Origin: Blattabacterium cuenoti
GTDB lineage: Bacteria; Bacteroidota; Bacteroidia; Flavobacteriales; Blattabacteriaceae
Assembly: GCF_014251575.1 (NCBI RefSeq)
Contig: NZ_CP059191.1
Coordinates: forward strand, 372,001-436,000
Direction: 5' to 3'
Length of the DNA stretch: 64,000 bases
The translations under genes were made by a program, and so were the position numbers. The first letter of the stretch is position 1. Every line of letters starts with the position of its first letter. The notes below the pieces were generated by a model. The model searched no databases and was not told where the DNA came from. It saw only the letters and a program-made list of their open reading frames with translations. Shown in pieces: positions 25,466 through 36,058 of the stretch.

Positions 25466-26752
25466 TTATGTTTGATTCCATCCTGAATAAAAAGAATATT
25501 GACCAAGCGTTTCTTCAATGCGTAATAATTGATTGTATTTTGAAATTCTTTCAGAACGACAAATAGAACCTGTTTTGATTTGTTCAATATTTAATGCAAC
25601 AGAAAAATCTGCTATGAAAGAATCCTCTGTTTCTCCAGAACGATGAGATATAATATTCTTATACTTGTTCTTTTTAGCCAAATTAATTGTTTCAATTGTT
25701 TCTGTTAATGTTCCTACTTGATTAACTTTTATAAGAATAGAATTTGCTATTTTCTTTTTGATTCCTTCATTTAGTTTGCAAACTTGAGTAACAAAAAGAT
25801 CATCTCCTACTAATTGAATCTTGTCTCCCATTTCATCCGTTAATAATTTCCACCCTTCCCAATCATTTTGATCCATTCCATCTTCAATAGATATAATTGG
25901 ATATCTTTTAATTAAATAGGATAAATAATGAACATGTTCTTCTTTAGACTTTTCTGAAGTTTCTGTTTTTTTTTCAAATTTAGAATAGTCATATTGATTA
26001 TCTTTATAAAATTCAGATGCAGCACAATCTATAGCTATTCCTATTTGATCATAAGGTTCATAATTCGCCATATGTATAGCTTCTAATATATGATCCAAAA
26101 CATCTTCTATTCCATCAAAATTAGGAGAAAAACCTCCTTCATCACCAACACTTGTTGAAAAACCTTTTTTATGTAAAAGATTTTTTAATTGATAAAAAAC
26201 CTTATGTCCCATTTGAAGTGCTTCCATAAAACTATTAGACTTAACAGGAACTATCATAAATTCTTGAAAAGCTATAGGAGAATTGGAATGTCTTCCTCCG
26301 TTTACAATATTAATTAAAGGAGTAGGCAGTTTATTCGTATAAACTCCTCCTAAATATTTATAAAGAGGAATTTTTAGTTCATTAGATGCAGCTCTCGCCA
26401 CTGCTAATGAGATAGCTAAAATTGAATTAGAACCCAATCTTTTTTTATTAACTGTCCCATCTAATTCTAACATCAGTTTATCAATATAAACTTGATCAAA
26501 TATAGATTTTCCAATTAATTCAGGATAAATAATATTATTAACATTCTGAACAGCTTTCAATACTCCTTTTCCAAAAAAAACATCTTTTTGATTATCACGT
26601 AATTCAAAGGCCTCATGTTCTCCTTTTGAAGCTCCAGACGGAACAGAAGCACGTCCAAACACATTTTTTTCTGTTATTACATCCACTTCAACAGTAGGAT
26701 TTCCTCTTGAATCTAATATTTGTCTTGCCTTAATTTTTTTTATTTTACTCAT
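25466..26752 (-). CDS. eno: Enolase
   Basis: The 428-residue full-length enolase starts with [20 protein letters not shown]. It keeps [11 protein letters not shown] near 210, [14 protein letters not shown] (metal Glu) near 285, [10 protein letters not shown] near 312, the catalytic Lys in [13 protein letters not shown] near 336, and [15 protein letters not shown]. It interconverts 2-phosphoglycerate and phosphoenolpyruvate. The ATG shares one base with the rplQ stop (TAATG), so eno is appended to the ribosomal cluster. Confidence 0.98.
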   Translation of the reverse strand: MSKIKKIKARQILDSRGNPTVEVDVITEKNVFGRASVPSGASKGEHEAFELRDNQKDVFFGKGVLKAVQNVNNIIYPELIGKSIFDQVYIDKLMLELDGTVNKKRLGSNSILAISLAVARAASNELKIPLYKYLGGVYTNKLPTPLINIVNGGRHSNSPIAFQEFMIVPVKSNSFMEALQMGHKVFYQLKNLLHKKGFSTSVGDEGGFSPNFDGIEDVLDHILEAIHMANYEPYDQIGIAIDCAASEFYKDNQYDYSKFEKKTETSEKSKEEHVHYLSYLIKRYPIISIEDGMDQNDWEGWKLLTDEMGDKIQLVGDDLFVTQVCKLNEGIKKKIANSILIKVNQVGTLTETIETINLAKKNKYKNIISHRSGETEDSFIADFSVALNIEQIKTGSICRSERISKYNQLLRIEETLGQYSFYSGWNQT

Positions 26753-27171
26753 TATTCATTTTTTTTTCTACTGCGTCTTACAGATTTTATTATTTTCTTA
26801 GATGTATAAATCTTATTAAAATCTACTAATTCAATAAAAGAAAGAGAGGCTTGATCTCCAATACGAAATCCAGTCTTTATAATTCTAGTATATCCACCAG
26901 GACGGACACGAACTTTATCAAAAACATTTTTAAACAATTCTGAAACTGCTGTCTTATCTCTTAGAGACGAAAAAATATTTCTTTTAGAATGAGTTGTGTG
27001 GATTTTAGATTTTCTAATAATAGGTTCAACATATTTTTTTAGAGCTTTAGCTTTGGCTAAAGTTGTAAAAATTCTTTTTTTCTTAATTAAAGAAGAAGCA
27101 AGATTAGAAAGAATAGATTTTCGATGTCCATATTTTCTTCCTAAATGATTATTCTTATTCCTATGATTCAT
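26752..27171 (-). CDS. rplQ: 50S ribosomal protein L17
   Basis: The 139-residue protein has the L17 core: [65 protein letters not shown] basic tail ends in RRSRKKNE. It lies 6 nt after rpoA, as in the standard alpha operon. Confidence 0.97.
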   Translation of the reverse strand: MNHRNKNNHLGRKYGHRKSILSNLASSLIKKKRIFTTLAKAKALKKYVEPIIRKSKIHTTHSKRNIFSSLRDKTAVSELFKNVFDKVRVRPGGYTRIIKTGFRIGDQASLSFIELVDFNKIYTSKKIIKSVRRSRKKNE

Positions 27172-27177
27172 CTATTT

Positions 27178-28182
27178 TTATTCTTTATTATTTAATAATC
27201 TATATTCTAAGATATCCATTCCAAAATATAATCCTTTTTCCTTCATTTTACTTTCCAACTCGTCTAAGGATTTTTTCCCAAAATTCCTCATCTTCAACAT
27301 ATTATTTCGATTACAACTGACCAAATCTGCAATAGTTTCTACAGATGCAGATTTTAAACAATTTTTTGTACGAACAGATAAATCCATATCGATTAACCTA
27401 GATTTTAACAAAGTACGCATTCGTAAAAATTCTTCATCATATTTTTTATCTTTTTTGATTTCTTCTTGTTTCTTTTTTCCTATTTTATCATAAGAAAAAA
27501 TAGAAAAATATTGAATTAATATTTTAGATGCTTCCATTAAAGCTGATTTTGGACAAATAGAACCATCCGTTTTAATTTCTAATGAAAGATTCTCAAAATC
27601 AATCTTTTGACCAACTCGACAATTTTCTATTGTATATTTTACATTTCTAATAGGAGTATAAATAGAATCTATAGGAATTGTTCCAATCAAATCATCATTA
27701 TTCCTCTTATTTTCTTCTGCAGGAACATAACCTCTTCCTTCTTCAATTGTGAAACTAATTTCTAGACTCACAGATTCTTCTTTATTACAAATAATCAAAT
27801 CATCGTTTAAAATTTGAAATCCAGAAATAAATTTATTCAGAATCCCTCCCGTTACCTGTTTCCCATGATGAATAGATGCATTAACTACTTCTTTATGAAT
27901 TCCTGTTACTTTTCTTTTTAAACGAATTTTTTTAAAATTTAAAATTATTTCAGTCACATCCTCAACTACACCTTCTATAGTAGAAAATTCATATTTAACT
28001 CCTTTAATTCGAATAGAAGTAACTGCAAAACCTTTTAAAGATCCTAATAAAACTCTTCTCAATGCATTTCCTAAAGTAATTCCATATCCAGGTTCTAACG
28101 GTTTTAAATGAAAAACACCTTTGTTATCTGAAAACTCAGACATTGCAATTCTATCAGGTTTAACAAAATCTAGAATAGCCAT
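27178..28182 (-). CDS. rpoA: DNA-directed RNA polymerase subunit alpha
   Basis: The 334-residue protein has the N-terminal dimerisation domain (FHLKPLEPGYGITLGNALRRVLL near 25-47) and the C-terminal DNA- and activator-binding domain (MDLSVRTKNCLKSASVETIADLV near 265, NFGKKSLDELESKMKEKGL near 300). It nucleates polymerase assembly. The gene is in the canonical rpsD-rpoA-rplQ order. Confidence 0.98.
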   Translation of the reverse strand: MAILDFVKPDRIAMSEFSDNKGVFHLKPLEPGYGITLGNALRRVLLGSLKGFAVTSIRIKGVKYEFSTIEGVVEDVTEIILNFKKIRLKRKVTGIHKEVVNASIHHGKQVTGGILNKFISGFQILNDDLIICNKEESVSLEISFTIEEGRGYVPAEENKRNNDDLIGTIPIDSIYTPIRNVKYTIENCRVGQKIDFENLSLEIKTDGSICPKSALMEASKILIQYFSIFSYDKIGKKKQEEIKKDKKYDEEFLRMRTLLKSRLIDMDLSVRTKNCLKSASVETIADLVSCNRNNMLKMRNFGKKSLDELESKMKEKGLYFGMDILEYRLLNNKE

Positions 28183-28205
28183 ATGATGATGTAATGTATG
28201 ATTAA

Positions 28206-28814
28206 CTATTTTGAATATAATTCAACAATAAGTTGTTCTTTAATATTTTCAGGAATTTGTGTCCTCTTCGGCATCACTCTAAATATACCAAACATATTTT
28301 TTTCATCAAAAATTAACCATTCAACTAATGATCCTGCTTTTTTTTGTATACAATCCAATATAACTGGATGTTTTTTAGATTTTTCTTTTACTCCTATTTT
28401 ATCTCCTGGTTTTAATCTAAAAGATGGAATATTAACTATATGATTATTCACAACAATATGCCTATGTGAAACAATTTGACGTGCAGAAGATCTAGATGGA
28501 GCAAGTTTTAATCTAAAAACTATATTGTCGAGACGGCTTTCACATGCTTGCAATAACAATTCTCCAGTAATTCCTTTTTTTCTTGCAGCTTCAAAAAATA
28601 ACCTTTCAAACTGATTTTCTAATATTCCGTAAGTATATTTTGCTTTTTGTTTTTCTATCAACTGTATAAAATATTCTGAACGTTTTCCTCTACGACGATT
28701 ATTTCCATGTTGTCCAGATGGATACTTTCTTCTTTCAAAATATTTATCTTCTCCATAAATACATTCTCCAAATCTTCTAGAAATTTTAGTTTTAGGTCCT
28801 ATGTATTTTGCCAT
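28206..28814 (-). CDS. rpsD: 30S ribosomal protein S4
   Basis: The 202-residue protein begins [17 protein letters not shown] and contains the S4 RNA-binding domain ([33 protein letters not shown] near 92-124). It is a primary 16S rRNA binder. It lacks the zinc-finger cysteines seen in some S4 proteins. Confidence 0.98.
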   Translation of the reverse strand: MAKYIGPKTKISRRFGECIYGEDKYFERRKYPSGQHGNNRRRGKRSEYFIQLIEKQKAKYTYGILENQFERLFFEAARKKGITGELLLQACESRLDNIVFRLKLAPSRSSARQIVSHRHIVVNNHIVNIPSFRLKPGDKIGVKEKSKKHPVILDCIQKKAGSLVEWLIFDEKNMFGIFRVMPKRTQIPENIKEQLIVELYSK

Positions 28815-28830
28815 AATTTTCTAATAAATG

Positions 28831-29217
28831 TTAAACTCTTCTTCTTTTAGGAGGACGACATCCATTATGCGGCAATGGAGTTATATCTTTTATCATTGTT
28901 ACTATAATTCCAGAATTACTTAAAGCTCGTATAGCTGCATCTCTCCCTGCTCCAGGTCCCTTGACTTTTACTTCAACTTTTTTGATTCCAGCATTTATCC
29001 CTTCTTTTGCTACATTTTCTGCGGCCATTTGTGCTGCATACGGTGTATTTTTTTTAGATCCTTTAAAATTCATTTTACCAGCAGAAGACCATGCTATGAC
29101 TTCCCCTTTTTTATTTGTTAACGTTATAATAATATTATTAAAAGTGGATTGAATATGAGCTTCCCCTAAAGAATCTACAACTACAGATCTTTTTTTCCCC
29201 AATGATGATTTTGCCAT
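28831..29217 (-). CDS. rpsK: 30S ribosomal protein S11
   Basis: The 128-residue protein has [50 protein letters not shown] and the C-terminal signature [18 protein letters not shown]. It is placed in the 30S platform. It is 15 nt after rpsM and 16 nt before rpsD. Confidence 0.98.
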   Translation of the reverse strand: MAKSSLGKKRSVVVDSLGEAHIQSTFNNIIITLTNKKGEVIAWSSAGKMNFKGSKKNTPYAAQMAAENVAKEGINAGIKKVEVKVKGPGAGRDAAIRALSNSGIIVTMIKDITPLPHNGCRPPKRRRV

Positions 29218-29232
29218 AAAGATTATTTTTTA

Positions 29233-29613
29233 TTACTTTGTAACCTTTTTTTTATTTGCTACAGTTTTTTTTCTTCCTTTTCTAGTCCTACAATTGTTTT
29301 TTGTTTTTTGACCCCTTAGAGGTAACCCTTTTCTATGTCTTGTTCCTATATAACAACCTATATCCATCAATCTTTTGATATTAAATTGTATATCAGATCT
29401 TAATTCTCCTTCAATCTTTATATTATTAGATATATATTTTCTGATTTTGCTAATATCATCATCAGACCAATTCTCTACTTTTTTATTTTCATCTATTCCA
29501 ACAGAACACAAAATTAGTTTTGACAAACTTACCCCTATTCCATATAAATAGGTAAGACCTATAACACCTCTTTTAGATCTAGGAATATCTACCCCTGAAA
29601 TTCGAACAGCCAT
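29233..29613 (-). CDS. rpsM: 30S ribosomal protein S13
   Basis: The 126-residue protein has [19 protein letters not shown] at the start, a helix-two-turn-helix centre and the rRNA-binding tail [22 protein letters not shown]. Its ATG directly abuts the rpmJ stop (TAA-ATG), so the two are probably co-translated. Confidence 0.98.
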   Translation of the reverse strand: MAVRISGVDIPRSKRGVIGLTYLYGIGVSLSKLILCSVGIDENKKVENWSDDDISKIRKYISNNIKIEGELRSDIQFNIKRLMDIGCYIGTRHRKGLPLRGQKTKNNCRTRKGRKKTVANKKKVTK

Positions 29614-29730
29614 TTAACCCTGTTTCTGTTTAAATCTAGGATTTTTTTTGTTAATAATTCGCAAACGTCCTTTTCGACTGACAATTTTACAATTTCCAGT
29701 TCTTTTTTTTAAAGAAGCTCTGACTTTCAT
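29614..29730 (-). CDS. rpmJ: 50S ribosomal protein L36
   Basis: This 38-residue gene runs from ATG 29730 to TAA 29614. The protein is [17 protein letters not shown] followed by [21 protein letters not shown]. It keeps the L36 MKVRAS...K start and the RRKGRxRIIxxNPRxKQRQG tail. Only one of the usual zinc-ligand cysteines is left (Cys14), so this is a zinc-less (C-minus) L36. It stands between infA and rpsM as in other bacteria. Confidence 0.95.
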   Translation of the reverse strand: MKVRASLKKRTGNCKIVSRKGRLRIINKKNPRFKQKQG

Positions 29731-29746
29731 AATATAATAAATTTTA

Positions 29747-29962
29747 TTAATATCTATAAGTTATCCTCCCTCTTTCTAAATCATAAGAAGACATCTCTAA
29801 CCTCACTTTATCTCCTGGCAATATTTTTATATAATGCATTCTCATTTTTCCGGATATATGAGCTTTAACAATACATCCGTTTTCCAATTCAACACGAAAC
29901 ATTGCATTTGGAGACGATTCTACAATGGTTCCATCTACTTCAATATGCTTTTGTTTAGCCAT
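29747..29962 (-). CDS. infA: Translation initiation factor IF-1
   Basis: The 71-residue S1/OB-fold protein starts [16 protein letters not shown] and has [33 protein letters not shown], closely matching IF-1. It occupies the 30S A site during initiation. It lies between secY and rpmJ. Confidence 0.98.
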   Translation of the reverse strand: MAKQKHIEVDGTIVESSPNAMFRVELENGCIVKAHISGKMRMHYIKILPGDKVRLEMSSYDLERGRITYRY

Positions 29963-30034
29963 AATAACAATTAAATGTATTCAAGTAAGTTATACTTAAT
30001 TTATATAAATATGAGAAATAATATACAAAAAAAA

Positions 30035-31426
30035 TTATAATCTAGTATATCTTCCACTACGATTTTTCATCATCATCAACCCATCATAATGATAATTTAG
30101 TAAATGAATATTCACTTGTTGTGAAACATCCAAAATAACTCCTACTACAATTAACAATGAAGTTCCTCCATAAAATAATGCAAAATTTTGAGTTACTCCT
30201 ATCCGAAAAACTATAGATGGAAAAATAGCTATTATAGCCAACAAAAAAGCTCCAGGAAACGTAATTTTAGATAAAACATCATCTATGTATTCAGCAGTTT
30301 CTTTCCCTGGTTTAATTCTTGGTATATGACCTCCATTTCTTTTCAAATCATCAGCCATTTGATTTACTGGAATTGTAATAGCTGTATAAAAAAAAGTAAA
30401 TACTATTACCAACAAAGAAATAGTCAAATTGTACCATAATCCATAAATATCTTGAAAAAGATGAAAAAAATTTTTAATTTTTACATTTCTTACATAATCA
30501 GAAAAAGTTAAAGGAAAAAGCATAATAGATTGAGAAAATATAATAGGCATAACTCCAGCAGCAGTCATCTTAAGAGGAAGATACTGATGTTTTTTGTGAA
30601 TTAATTGAGAACCCAACCCCAAAGATTTATAATGGGAAACATATTGAACTGGAATCTTCCTAATGGCTTGAATAATTACAATAGAAAATAAAATAACTAA
30701 TAACCATAATAAAAATTCAAGAAATAATACTATTAATCCTCCATTTCCAATTTCCAGTTTGCTAAAAATTTCTTTAGCTATAGCATCAGGAAAACGTGCT
30801 ATTATTCCAGACATAATTATTAAGGAAATTCCGTTCCCTATCCCTTTATCTGTAATTTTATCTCCTAACCACATAGTAAATAAAGTTCCAGATGTCAAAA
30901 TTATTATTCCTATAACCCAAAACATACTTTTTCCATAAAAAGTATTTATATCAATTAAATAAGTTTTAGAAAAAGAATTTGATGAAAAAGGAATGAATTT
31001 TTGGGTTAAAGAAATGAGATAAACAGGGGCTTGTATTAAACATATCCCGACTGTTAACCATCTTGTAATAAAATTAATTTGTTTTCTACCACTTTCTCCA
31101 TCTCTTTGCAATTTTTGTAAGTAGGGAATAATTATACACATTAATTGAATAATGATAGAAGCAGATATATAAGGCATAATTCCTAAAGCTAAAACTGAAG
31201 CACGATTAAAAGCTCCTCCAGTAAAAGAGGATAAAATTTGCATTAATCCTTTAGATCCTGAATTAAATTTTTCCATAAAATCACTAATTCCCAAAGGATT
31301 AATTCCTGGAAGAGGGATATAAGCACCAAAACGATATACCAACAATAAACTTAGAGTTATTACTATTTTTCTTCGCAATTCTTTAATGTTCCAAATATGA
31401 TGAAAAGATGTTAAAAAATTATCCAT
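30035..31426 (-). CDS. secY: Protein translocase subunit SecY
   Basis: The 463-residue protein has about ten membrane helices. Signature segments are YRFGAYIPLPGINP near 32, the pore plug region after it, QLMCIIIPYLQKLQRDGESGRKQIN near 90-115, and GGHIPRIKPGKETAEYID near 365. I chose ATG 31426 (DNFLTSFHHIWNIKELRRKI). A longer open frame back to 31510 overlaps rplO and encodes no SecY-like sequence. It forms the inner-membrane protein channel. Confidence 0.96.
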   Translation of the reverse strand: MDNFLTSFHHIWNIKELRRKIVITLSLLLVYRFGAYIPLPGINPLGISDFMEKFNSGSKGLMQILSSFTGGAFNRASVLALGIMPYISASIIIQLMCIIIPYLQKLQRDGESGRKQINFITRWLTVGICLIQAPVYLISLTQKFIPFSSNSFSKTYLIDINTFYGKSMFWVIGIIILTSGTLFTMWLGDKITDKGIGNGISLIIMSGIIARFPDAIAKEIFSKLEIGNGGLIVLFLEFLLWLLVILFSIVIIQAIRKIPVQYVSHYKSLGLGSQLIHKKHQYLPLKMTAAGVMPIIFSQSIMLFPLTFSDYVRNVKIKNFFHLFQDIYGLWYNLTISLLVIVFTFFYTAITIPVNQMADDLKRNGGHIPRIKPGKETAEYIDDVLSKITFPGAFLLAIIAIFPSIVFRIGVTQNFALFYGGTSLLIVVGVILDVSQQVNIHLLNYHYDGLMMMKNRSGRYTRL

Positions 31427-31436
31427 AATAATTTTT

Positions 31437-31913
31437 TCATGATATAGATAAAGCTTCCCCACCTGTTTTTTGGATAGATAACAAGGCTTTTTTACTAAAC
31501 TTAGATGCATATATCTTTAATGAAGCACACAATTCACCCCTTCCCAATATTTTAACCGGATTATTCTTTTTTGATAAATTATTTTTTAATAAAACTTTTT
31601 GATCAATAAGATCTTGAATTTTTCCTTGATTCACATAATTTTGAATTGTATCCAAATTAATCAAAGAAAATTTTTTTCTCAAAAAATGTCTTCTAAATCC
31701 AAATTTAGGAATTCTTCTTTGAAGAGGCATTTGTCCTCCTTCAAAACCTCTTTTTTTGGAAAATCCAGACCTAGATTTCGCTCCTTTATGTCCTCTTCCA
31801 CAAGTCCCACCTTTTCCAGATCCTTGCCCTCTTCCCAATCTTAATTTTTTTTTATTAGATCCATTTTTTGGAGACAATTGATTAATATTTCTTGAAGTAA
31901 TTTTTTCATCCAT
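31437..31913 (-). CDS. rplO: 50S ribosomal protein L15
   Basis: The 158-residue protein has the Gly/Arg-rich [29 protein letters not shown] block and the C-terminal [23 protein letters not shown] signature. ATG 31913 was chosen over a longer upstream frame. It overlaps the rpsE stop by 8 nt, a contact that exists because rpmD, normally between them, is absent. Confidence 0.96.
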   Translation of the reverse strand: MDEKITSRNINQLSPKNGSNKKKLRLGRGQGSGKGGTCGRGHKGAKSRSGFSKKRGFEGGQMPLQRRIPKFGFRRHFLRKKFSLINLDTIQNYVNQGKIQDLIDQKVLLKNNLSKKNNPVKILGRGELCASLKIYASKFSKKALLSIQKTGGEALSIS

Positions 31914-32418
31914 TATATACTTTTTTAATGGTAATTCCTCTCTGTTTTGCAATAATATGAACATCTCTCATATTACTCAATGCTTTAATAGTAGCTTTAA
32001 TAACATTATGGTGATTAGAAGATCCTTTAGATTTTGACAAAACGTTTCTTAATCCTGCAGCTTCAAGAACAGCCTTCAAAGGTCCGCCTGCTATAATTCC
32101 AGTTCCATCAGATGCTGGTCGAATGAGAATATGAGCCCCTCCATATTTAGCTTCTTGATCATGAGGAATAGTTCCATTAGAAATGCAAACCTTACAAAGG
32201 TTCCTTTTAGCTTGTTCTCCAGCTTTGTGAATTGCATCAGGAGCCTCTTTGGATTTTCCAAAACCATAACCTACTATCCCATTTTCATTCCCTTTAACAA
32301 CAATAGCACTAAAACTAAAATATCTTCTTCCTTTAGTAACCTTACAGACTCTCGTTACTCCAACTAATTTTTCTTTTAATTCTAATCCTGTATATTTTAT
32401 TCTTTTATCCGATGCCAT
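31906..32418 (-). CDS. rpsE: 30S ribosomal protein S5
   Basis: The 170-residue protein has the double-stranded-RNA-binding-like N-domain ([43 protein letters not shown]) and the C-domain ([29 protein letters not shown]). It takes part in decoding accuracy. It directly precedes rplO, with no L30 gene. Confidence 0.98.
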   Translation of the reverse strand: MASDKRIKYTGLELKEKLVGVTRVCKVTKGRRYFSFSAIVVKGNENGIVGYGFGKSKEAPDAIHKAGEQAKRNLCKVCISNGTIPHDQEAKYGGAHILIRPASDGTGIIAGGPLKAVLEAAGLRNVLSKSKGSSNHHNVIKATIKALSNMRDVHIIAKQRGITIKKVYNG

Positions 32419-32423
32419 ATTAT

Positions 32424-32747
32424 CTAAAATTCTAATCCAACTTCTCTAATTCCTTCAGCTAAAGATTTCACTCTCCCATGATATAAATATCTTCCTTTGT
32501 CAAAAACTAATTTTTTTATTTTCAATTTTTTAGCTCTATTTCCCAGTAATTTACCTACTTCATTAGATAACTCTATTTTTGTTTCTTTATAATGAGAAAA
32601 TATTTTTTCTCTTGATGATGATGAAACCAAAGTTTTTCCGGTTTCATCATCTATAATTTGTGCATAAATTCCTTTGTTACTTCTAAAGATAGAAATTCTA
32701 GGTCGTCCTGATTTTCCAAAAATTCTTTTTGATTTTTTCTTTTTCAT
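32424..32747 (-). CDS. rplR: 50S ribosomal protein L18
   Basis: The 107-residue protein has [31 protein letters not shown] and the C-terminal [26 protein letters not shown] motif. It is slightly short because its basic N-terminus is trimmed ([17 protein letters not shown]). It binds 5S rRNA. Confidence 0.97.
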   Translation of the reverse strand: MKKKKSKRIFGKSGRPRISIFRSNKGIYAQIIDDETGKTLVSSSSREKIFSHYKETKIELSNEVGKLLGNRAKKLKIKKLVFDKGRYLYHGRVKSLAEGIREVGLEF

Positions 32748-32759
32748 TTTTGTTAAAAA

Positions 32760-33305
32760 TTAAGCTGATTTTCCTGATTTTCTACGAACTTCTTCTTTTA
32801 AATACCTTATTCCTTTACCTTTATAAGGCTCAGGAACTCTCAAAGATCTAATTTTAGCACTTATCATCCCCAAAAGTTGTTTATCATGAGATTTCAAAAT
32901 TAGAATAGTATTTTTTCCTTTTTCAGATTCTATCTCTATATGAACTTCCTCAGGAATCTGCATCATAATATTATGAGAAAAACCTAAATTCAGATCCAAA
33001 ATGTTTTCTTTATAAGAAGCTCTATATCCAATTCCTACTAATTCTAATTCTTTCATAAATCCTTTTGTCACTCCTACAATCATATTGTTAATTAAAACAC
33101 GATACAATCCATGCAAAGATTTAGATTCCTTATCTTTTTGATTTCTAGTAATTATTAATTGATTTTCATGAAAAATAAATTTCAGTTTTTTAGAAATTTT
33201 TTGACTCAAAGATCCTAAAATTCCTTTCACTAATATTTTATTATCAAATATTTTTACATTCACATTTTCAGGAATAAAAATAGGTTTTTTCCCAATTCTA
33301 GACAT
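32760..33305 (-). CDS. rplF: 50S ribosomal protein L6
   Basis: The 181-residue protein begins MSRIGKKPIFIPENVNVKI, has two repeated L6 domains and ends in the signature RSLRVPEPYKGKGIRYLKEEVRRKSGKSA. It sits near the factor-binding site of the 50S subunit. Confidence 0.98.
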   Translation of the reverse strand: MSRIGKKPIFIPENVNVKIFDNKILVKGILGSLSQKISKKLKFIFHENQLIITRNQKDKESKSLHGLYRVLINNMIVGVTKGFMKELELVGIGYRASYKENILDLNLGFSHNIMMQIPEEVHIEIESEKGKNTILILKSHDKQLLGMISAKIRSLRVPEPYKGKGIRYLKEEVRRKSGKSA

Positions 33306-33328
33306 CTTAAAAAAAATTATTTATCATC

Positions 33329-33712
33329 TCAATACACATAACACAGAATTTCTCCACCTATTCTTTTTTTTCTTGCTTGTTTATCTGTTATTACTCCATT
33401 AGAAGTAGAAATTATAGCTATTCCTAATCCATTTAAAACACGAGGTAAATTTTTATACTTACAATATATCCTAAGTCCTGGTTTACTTATTCTGATTATT
33501 TGTTGAATAACAGAAATTTTTTCTTGATAGTATTTTAAAGCTATTTTAATAGTTTTTTTATCCTTTTCTATCTTATAACTCAAAATATACCCATCTTCTA
33601 ACAAAACATTAGCAATTTCTTTTTTTATCTTAGAAGAAGTAACTTCTAAAAATCTATGTTTTGCTAAACTAGCATTTCTAATTCTAGTTAAAAAATCAGC
33701 AATTGGATCCAT
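33329..33712 (-). CDS. rpsH: 30S ribosomal protein S8
   Basis: The protein has 127 residues when started at ATG 33712 ([18 protein letters not shown]), the usual S8 N-terminus; an upstream GTG would add eight unconserved residues. The C-terminal [34 protein letters not shown] is characteristic. It binds the central 16S domain. Confidence 0.97.
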   Translation of the reverse strand: MDPIADFLTRIRNASLAKHRFLEVTSSKIKKEIANVLLEDGYILSYKIEKDKKTIKIALKYYQEKISVIQQIIRISKPGLRIYCKYKNLPRVLNGLGIAIISTSNGVITDKQARKKRIGGEILCYVY

Positions 33713-33729
33713 ACAAAATAGATTTTTTT

Positions 33730-33999
33730 CTACCAACTAGCTTTTTTAACACCAGGGATTAGTCCCTGAGAAACTAAATTTCTAAAAACAATACGAGAAA
33801 CACCAAATTGACGCATATACCCCCTACACCTTCCAGTAATAGAACATCTATTTCTTAAACGAACAGGAGATGCATCTTTAGGTAACTTTTGCAAAAGTTC
33901 ATAACTTTTTGATTTTTTTAGATTTTTTCTTTTATTTGCATATTTCATTACCATTTTCTCTCTTTTTCTTTGTCTTGCTTTGACTGATTCTTTAGCCAT
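33730..33999 (-). CDS. rpsN: 30S ribosomal protein S14
   Basis: The protein has 89 residues from ATG 33999 ([16 protein letters not shown]). The core [31 protein letters not shown] and tail [11 protein letters not shown] match the long, zinc-less S14 form. The start overlaps the rplE stop by 8 nt. A longer upstream frame was rejected because it lies inside rplE. Confidence 0.97.
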   Translation of the reverse strand: MAKESVKARQRKREKMVMKYANKRKNLKKSKSYELLQKLPKDASPVRLRNRCSITGRCRGYMRQFGVSRIVFRNLVSQGLIPGVKKASW

Positions 34000-34555
34000 T
34001 TTTGTTTTTATTATTAAAAGGTATTCCAAAAAAAGATAAAAGACTTTTAGCTTCTGCATCATTTTTAGCAGAAGTGACAAATGTAATATTCATTCCCATA
34101 TTTTTTTTAATCTTATCAATATTTATTTCAGGATAAATCACTTGTTCTGTAATTCCCATATTATAATTTCCACGACCATCGAAACTACTTTCTTTTACAC
34201 CATTAAAATCCCTTACTCTAGGTAGAGAGACTACAATAAGTCTTTCTAAGAACTCAAACATTTTTATTCTTCGTAAAGTAACTTTTACTCCTATAGGCAT
34301 TCCTTTTCTTAGTTTAAACCCAGACTCATCATGTTTAGAATAACAAAAAATAGCTTTTTGTCCTGTTATGTCTGTTATTTCTTTTATAGAAAAATCTATT
34401 ATTTTTTTATCTATAACAGATAAACCAATTCCTTGATGAACCACTATTTTTTTTAATTTGGGAACTTCCATAATAGATCTATATCCAAATTTTTTGATTA
34501 AATTAGGAACTATTTCTTTATTATACAATTTTTGCAATCTAGATAGATAAATCAT
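33992..34555 (-). CDS. rplE: 50S ribosomal protein L5
   Basis: The 187-residue protein has [18 protein letters not shown] near 29-46, [36 protein letters not shown] and the C-terminal [24 protein letters not shown]. It binds 5S rRNA and the P-site tRNA. It overlaps rplX by 4 nt and rpsN by 8 nt. Confidence 0.98.
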   Translation of the reverse strand: MIYLSRLQKLYNKEIVPNLIKKFGYRSIMEVPKLKKIVVHQGIGLSVIDKKIIDFSIKEITDITGQKAIFCYSKHDESGFKLRKGMPIGVKVTLRRIKMFEFLERLIVVSLPRVRDFNGVKESSFDGRGNYNMGITEQVIYPEINIDKIKKNMGMNITFVTSAKNDAEAKSLLSFFGIPFNNKNKNG

Positions 34556-34782
34556 TCTTTTTCTTTCACTTTTTTTAAGTTAGATATATGAATGGGAGAT
34601 TCTTTTTTTATAATTCCTCCTTTAGGATTTTTCAAACTAGGTTTTAAATGTCTCTTTACCATATTTAAATTATGTACAATAGCTTTATTTTTTCTAGGAA
34701 AAACTTTCAAAACGACTCCTTTACTCCCTTTATAATTTCCTGACAAAACTAATACTTTATCTTCTTTTTTGATTCTTGTCAT
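34552..34782 (-). CDS. rplX: 50S ribosomal protein L24
   Basis: The protein has 76 residues from ATG 34782 (TRIKKEDKVLVLSGNYKGS). The KOW motif VLVLSGNYKGSKGVVLKVFPRK is clear. It is shorter than the ~105-residue family norm, with the C-terminal extension trimmed to about 15 residues. A GTG at 34797 could add five residues but is less likely. Confidence 0.94.
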   Translation of the reverse strand: MTRIKKEDKVLVLSGNYKGSKGVVLKVFPRKNKAIVHNLNMVKRHLKPSLKNPKGGIIKKESPIHISNLKKVKEKE

Positions 34783-34793
34783 AATAAACAATA

Positions 34794-35165
34794 TCACAAT
34801 ACTTCTTGTGCTAAAGATATAATTTTCATATATTCTTTTTCTCTAAGTTCTCTTGCCACAGGACCAAAAACTCTTGTTCCTATCATTTCTCCAGAAGCAT
34901 TAATTAATACACAAGCATTATCATCAAAACTTATATAAGATCCATCTTTTCTTCTCGTTCTATTTTTTGTTCTAATAATCACAGCTTTAGATACTTGACC
35001 TTTTTTTACTGTACTTCCTCCAGAAACAGATACTTTTATAGTAACAACTATGGAATCTCCTAGAGAAGCATATCTTCTTTTTGTTCCTCCTAATACTCTA
35101 ATAATCAAAGCTTCTTTAGCTCCTGTATTATCCGATACTTTACAAATAGACTCTTGTTGCAACAT
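34794..35165 (-). CDS. rplN: 50S ribosomal protein L14
   Basis: The protein has 123 residues from ATG 35165 ([19 protein letters not shown]), the usual L14 start. An ATG two codons upstream (35171) would overlap the rpsQ stop as ATGA and cannot be excluded. Signature segments are [39 protein letters not shown] and [24 protein letters not shown]. Confidence 0.97.
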   Translation of the reverse strand: MLQQESICKVSDNTGAKEALIIRVLGGTKRRYASLGDSIVVTIKVSVSGGSTVKKGQVSKAVIIRTKNRTRRKDGSYISFDDNACVLINASGEMIGTRVFGPVARELREKEYMKIISLAQEVL

Positions 35166-35167
35166 AA

Positions 35168-35446
35168 TCATTTAGATTTTTCTAATATGGATACTAATCT
35201 CCAACATTTTTTCCTACTTATAGGACGTATTTCCATAATACTAACTTTATCTCCATTTTTAGAAATATTTTTTTCATCATGAACCATATATTTTTTTTTC
35301 TTTATAACACTTTTACCATAATATCTGTGTTTTATTTTTTTAACTTCAGAAACTACAACAGTTTTATTCATTTTATCACTTATGACAGTTCCTTGTTTCT
35401 GTTTCCTTCTATTACGAACAATGGATTTTTTATGTTCTACTATCAT
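35168..35446 (-). CDS. rpsQ: 30S ribosomal protein S17
   Basis: The 92-residue OB-fold protein has [22 protein letters not shown] and [30 protein letters not shown], both diagnostic. It overlaps the rpmC 3' end by 17 nt. It binds the 5' domain of 16S rRNA. Confidence 0.97.
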   Translation of the reverse strand: MIVEHKKSIVRNRRKQKQGTVISDKMNKTVVVSEVKKIKHRYYGKSVIKKKKYMVHDEKNISKNGDKVSIMEIRPISRKKCWRLVSILEKSK

Positions 35447-35630
35447 TTATTTTTTTATTTAACTCTGTTTTCAATCTAGCAATTTTCTTTCTCATAAATC
35501 TAATGATCATAGGATTTTTATTTATTCTTACAGAATGAGAAAATTTTATATTTTGATAATTATTTTCATAAATTTCGATTTCTTGAATCAAATTATCAAT
35601 TGATAAAGTTTTAATATCTGAATCTTTCAT
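35430..35630 (-). CDS. rpmC: 50S ribosomal protein L29
   Basis: The 66-residue, mostly helical protein begins [19 protein letters not shown] and has the L29-type middle [30 protein letters not shown] (compare LRFQHATGQLENPxxIRxVRRxIARxxT). It overlaps rplP by 4 nt (ATGA) and rpsQ by 17 nt. Confidence 0.93.
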   Translation of the reverse strand: MKDSDIKTLSIDNLIQEIEIYENNYQNIKFSHSVRINKNPMIIRFMRKKIARLKTELNKKINDSRT

Positions 35631-36046
35631 AATTTAACTTCATTAGAAAAAATGAATTTCATCTTAATAGGAAGCTTTTGAGCCGCTAATCTTAAAGCTT
35701 CTTTTGCTTCATTTATTTCAACTCCATCGATTTCGAACAAAATTCTTCCAGGTTTAACTACAGATACCCAAAATTCAACAGGTCCTTTTCCTTTTCCCAT
35801 ACGTACTTCTTGTGGTTTCTTAGTAGCAGGTTTGTCTGGAAATATATTAATCCATAGTCTACCTTCTCTTTTCATATATCTAGTAGCAGCTACTCGTGCT
35901 GCTTCCAATTGCTTTGAAGTAATCCAACCTCCTTCTAGGGCTTTTATTCCATATAATCCTCTAGAAAGAAGAATTCCTTTTTTGGAATTTCCACGAATCC
36001 TTCCTTTTTGTTTTTTTTTATATTTTGTTTTTTTTGGTTGTAACAT
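35627..36046 (-). CDS. rplP: 50S ribosomal protein L16
   Basis: The 139-residue protein begins [20 protein letters not shown]. It has the [32 protein letters not shown] and [40 protein letters not shown] blocks of L16. It lies at the A-site side of the 50S subunit. Confidence 0.98.
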   Translation of the reverse strand: MLQPKKTKYKKKQKGRIRGNSKKGILLSRGLYGIKALEGGWITSKQLEAARVAATRYMKREGRLWINIFPDKPATKKPQEVRMGKGKGPVEFWVSVVKPGRILFEIDGVEINEAKEALRLAAQKLPIKMKFIFSNEVKL

Positions 36047-36058
36047 AAATACAATATC

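Noticed and set aside
31427-31510. 28-residue N-terminal extension of SecY
   Set aside because: It lies inside rplO and shows no SecY similarity; ATG 31426 matches the family start. Similar upstream extensions of rplO, rpsH, rpsN, rpsG, rpsB and rpsI were rejected for the same reason.
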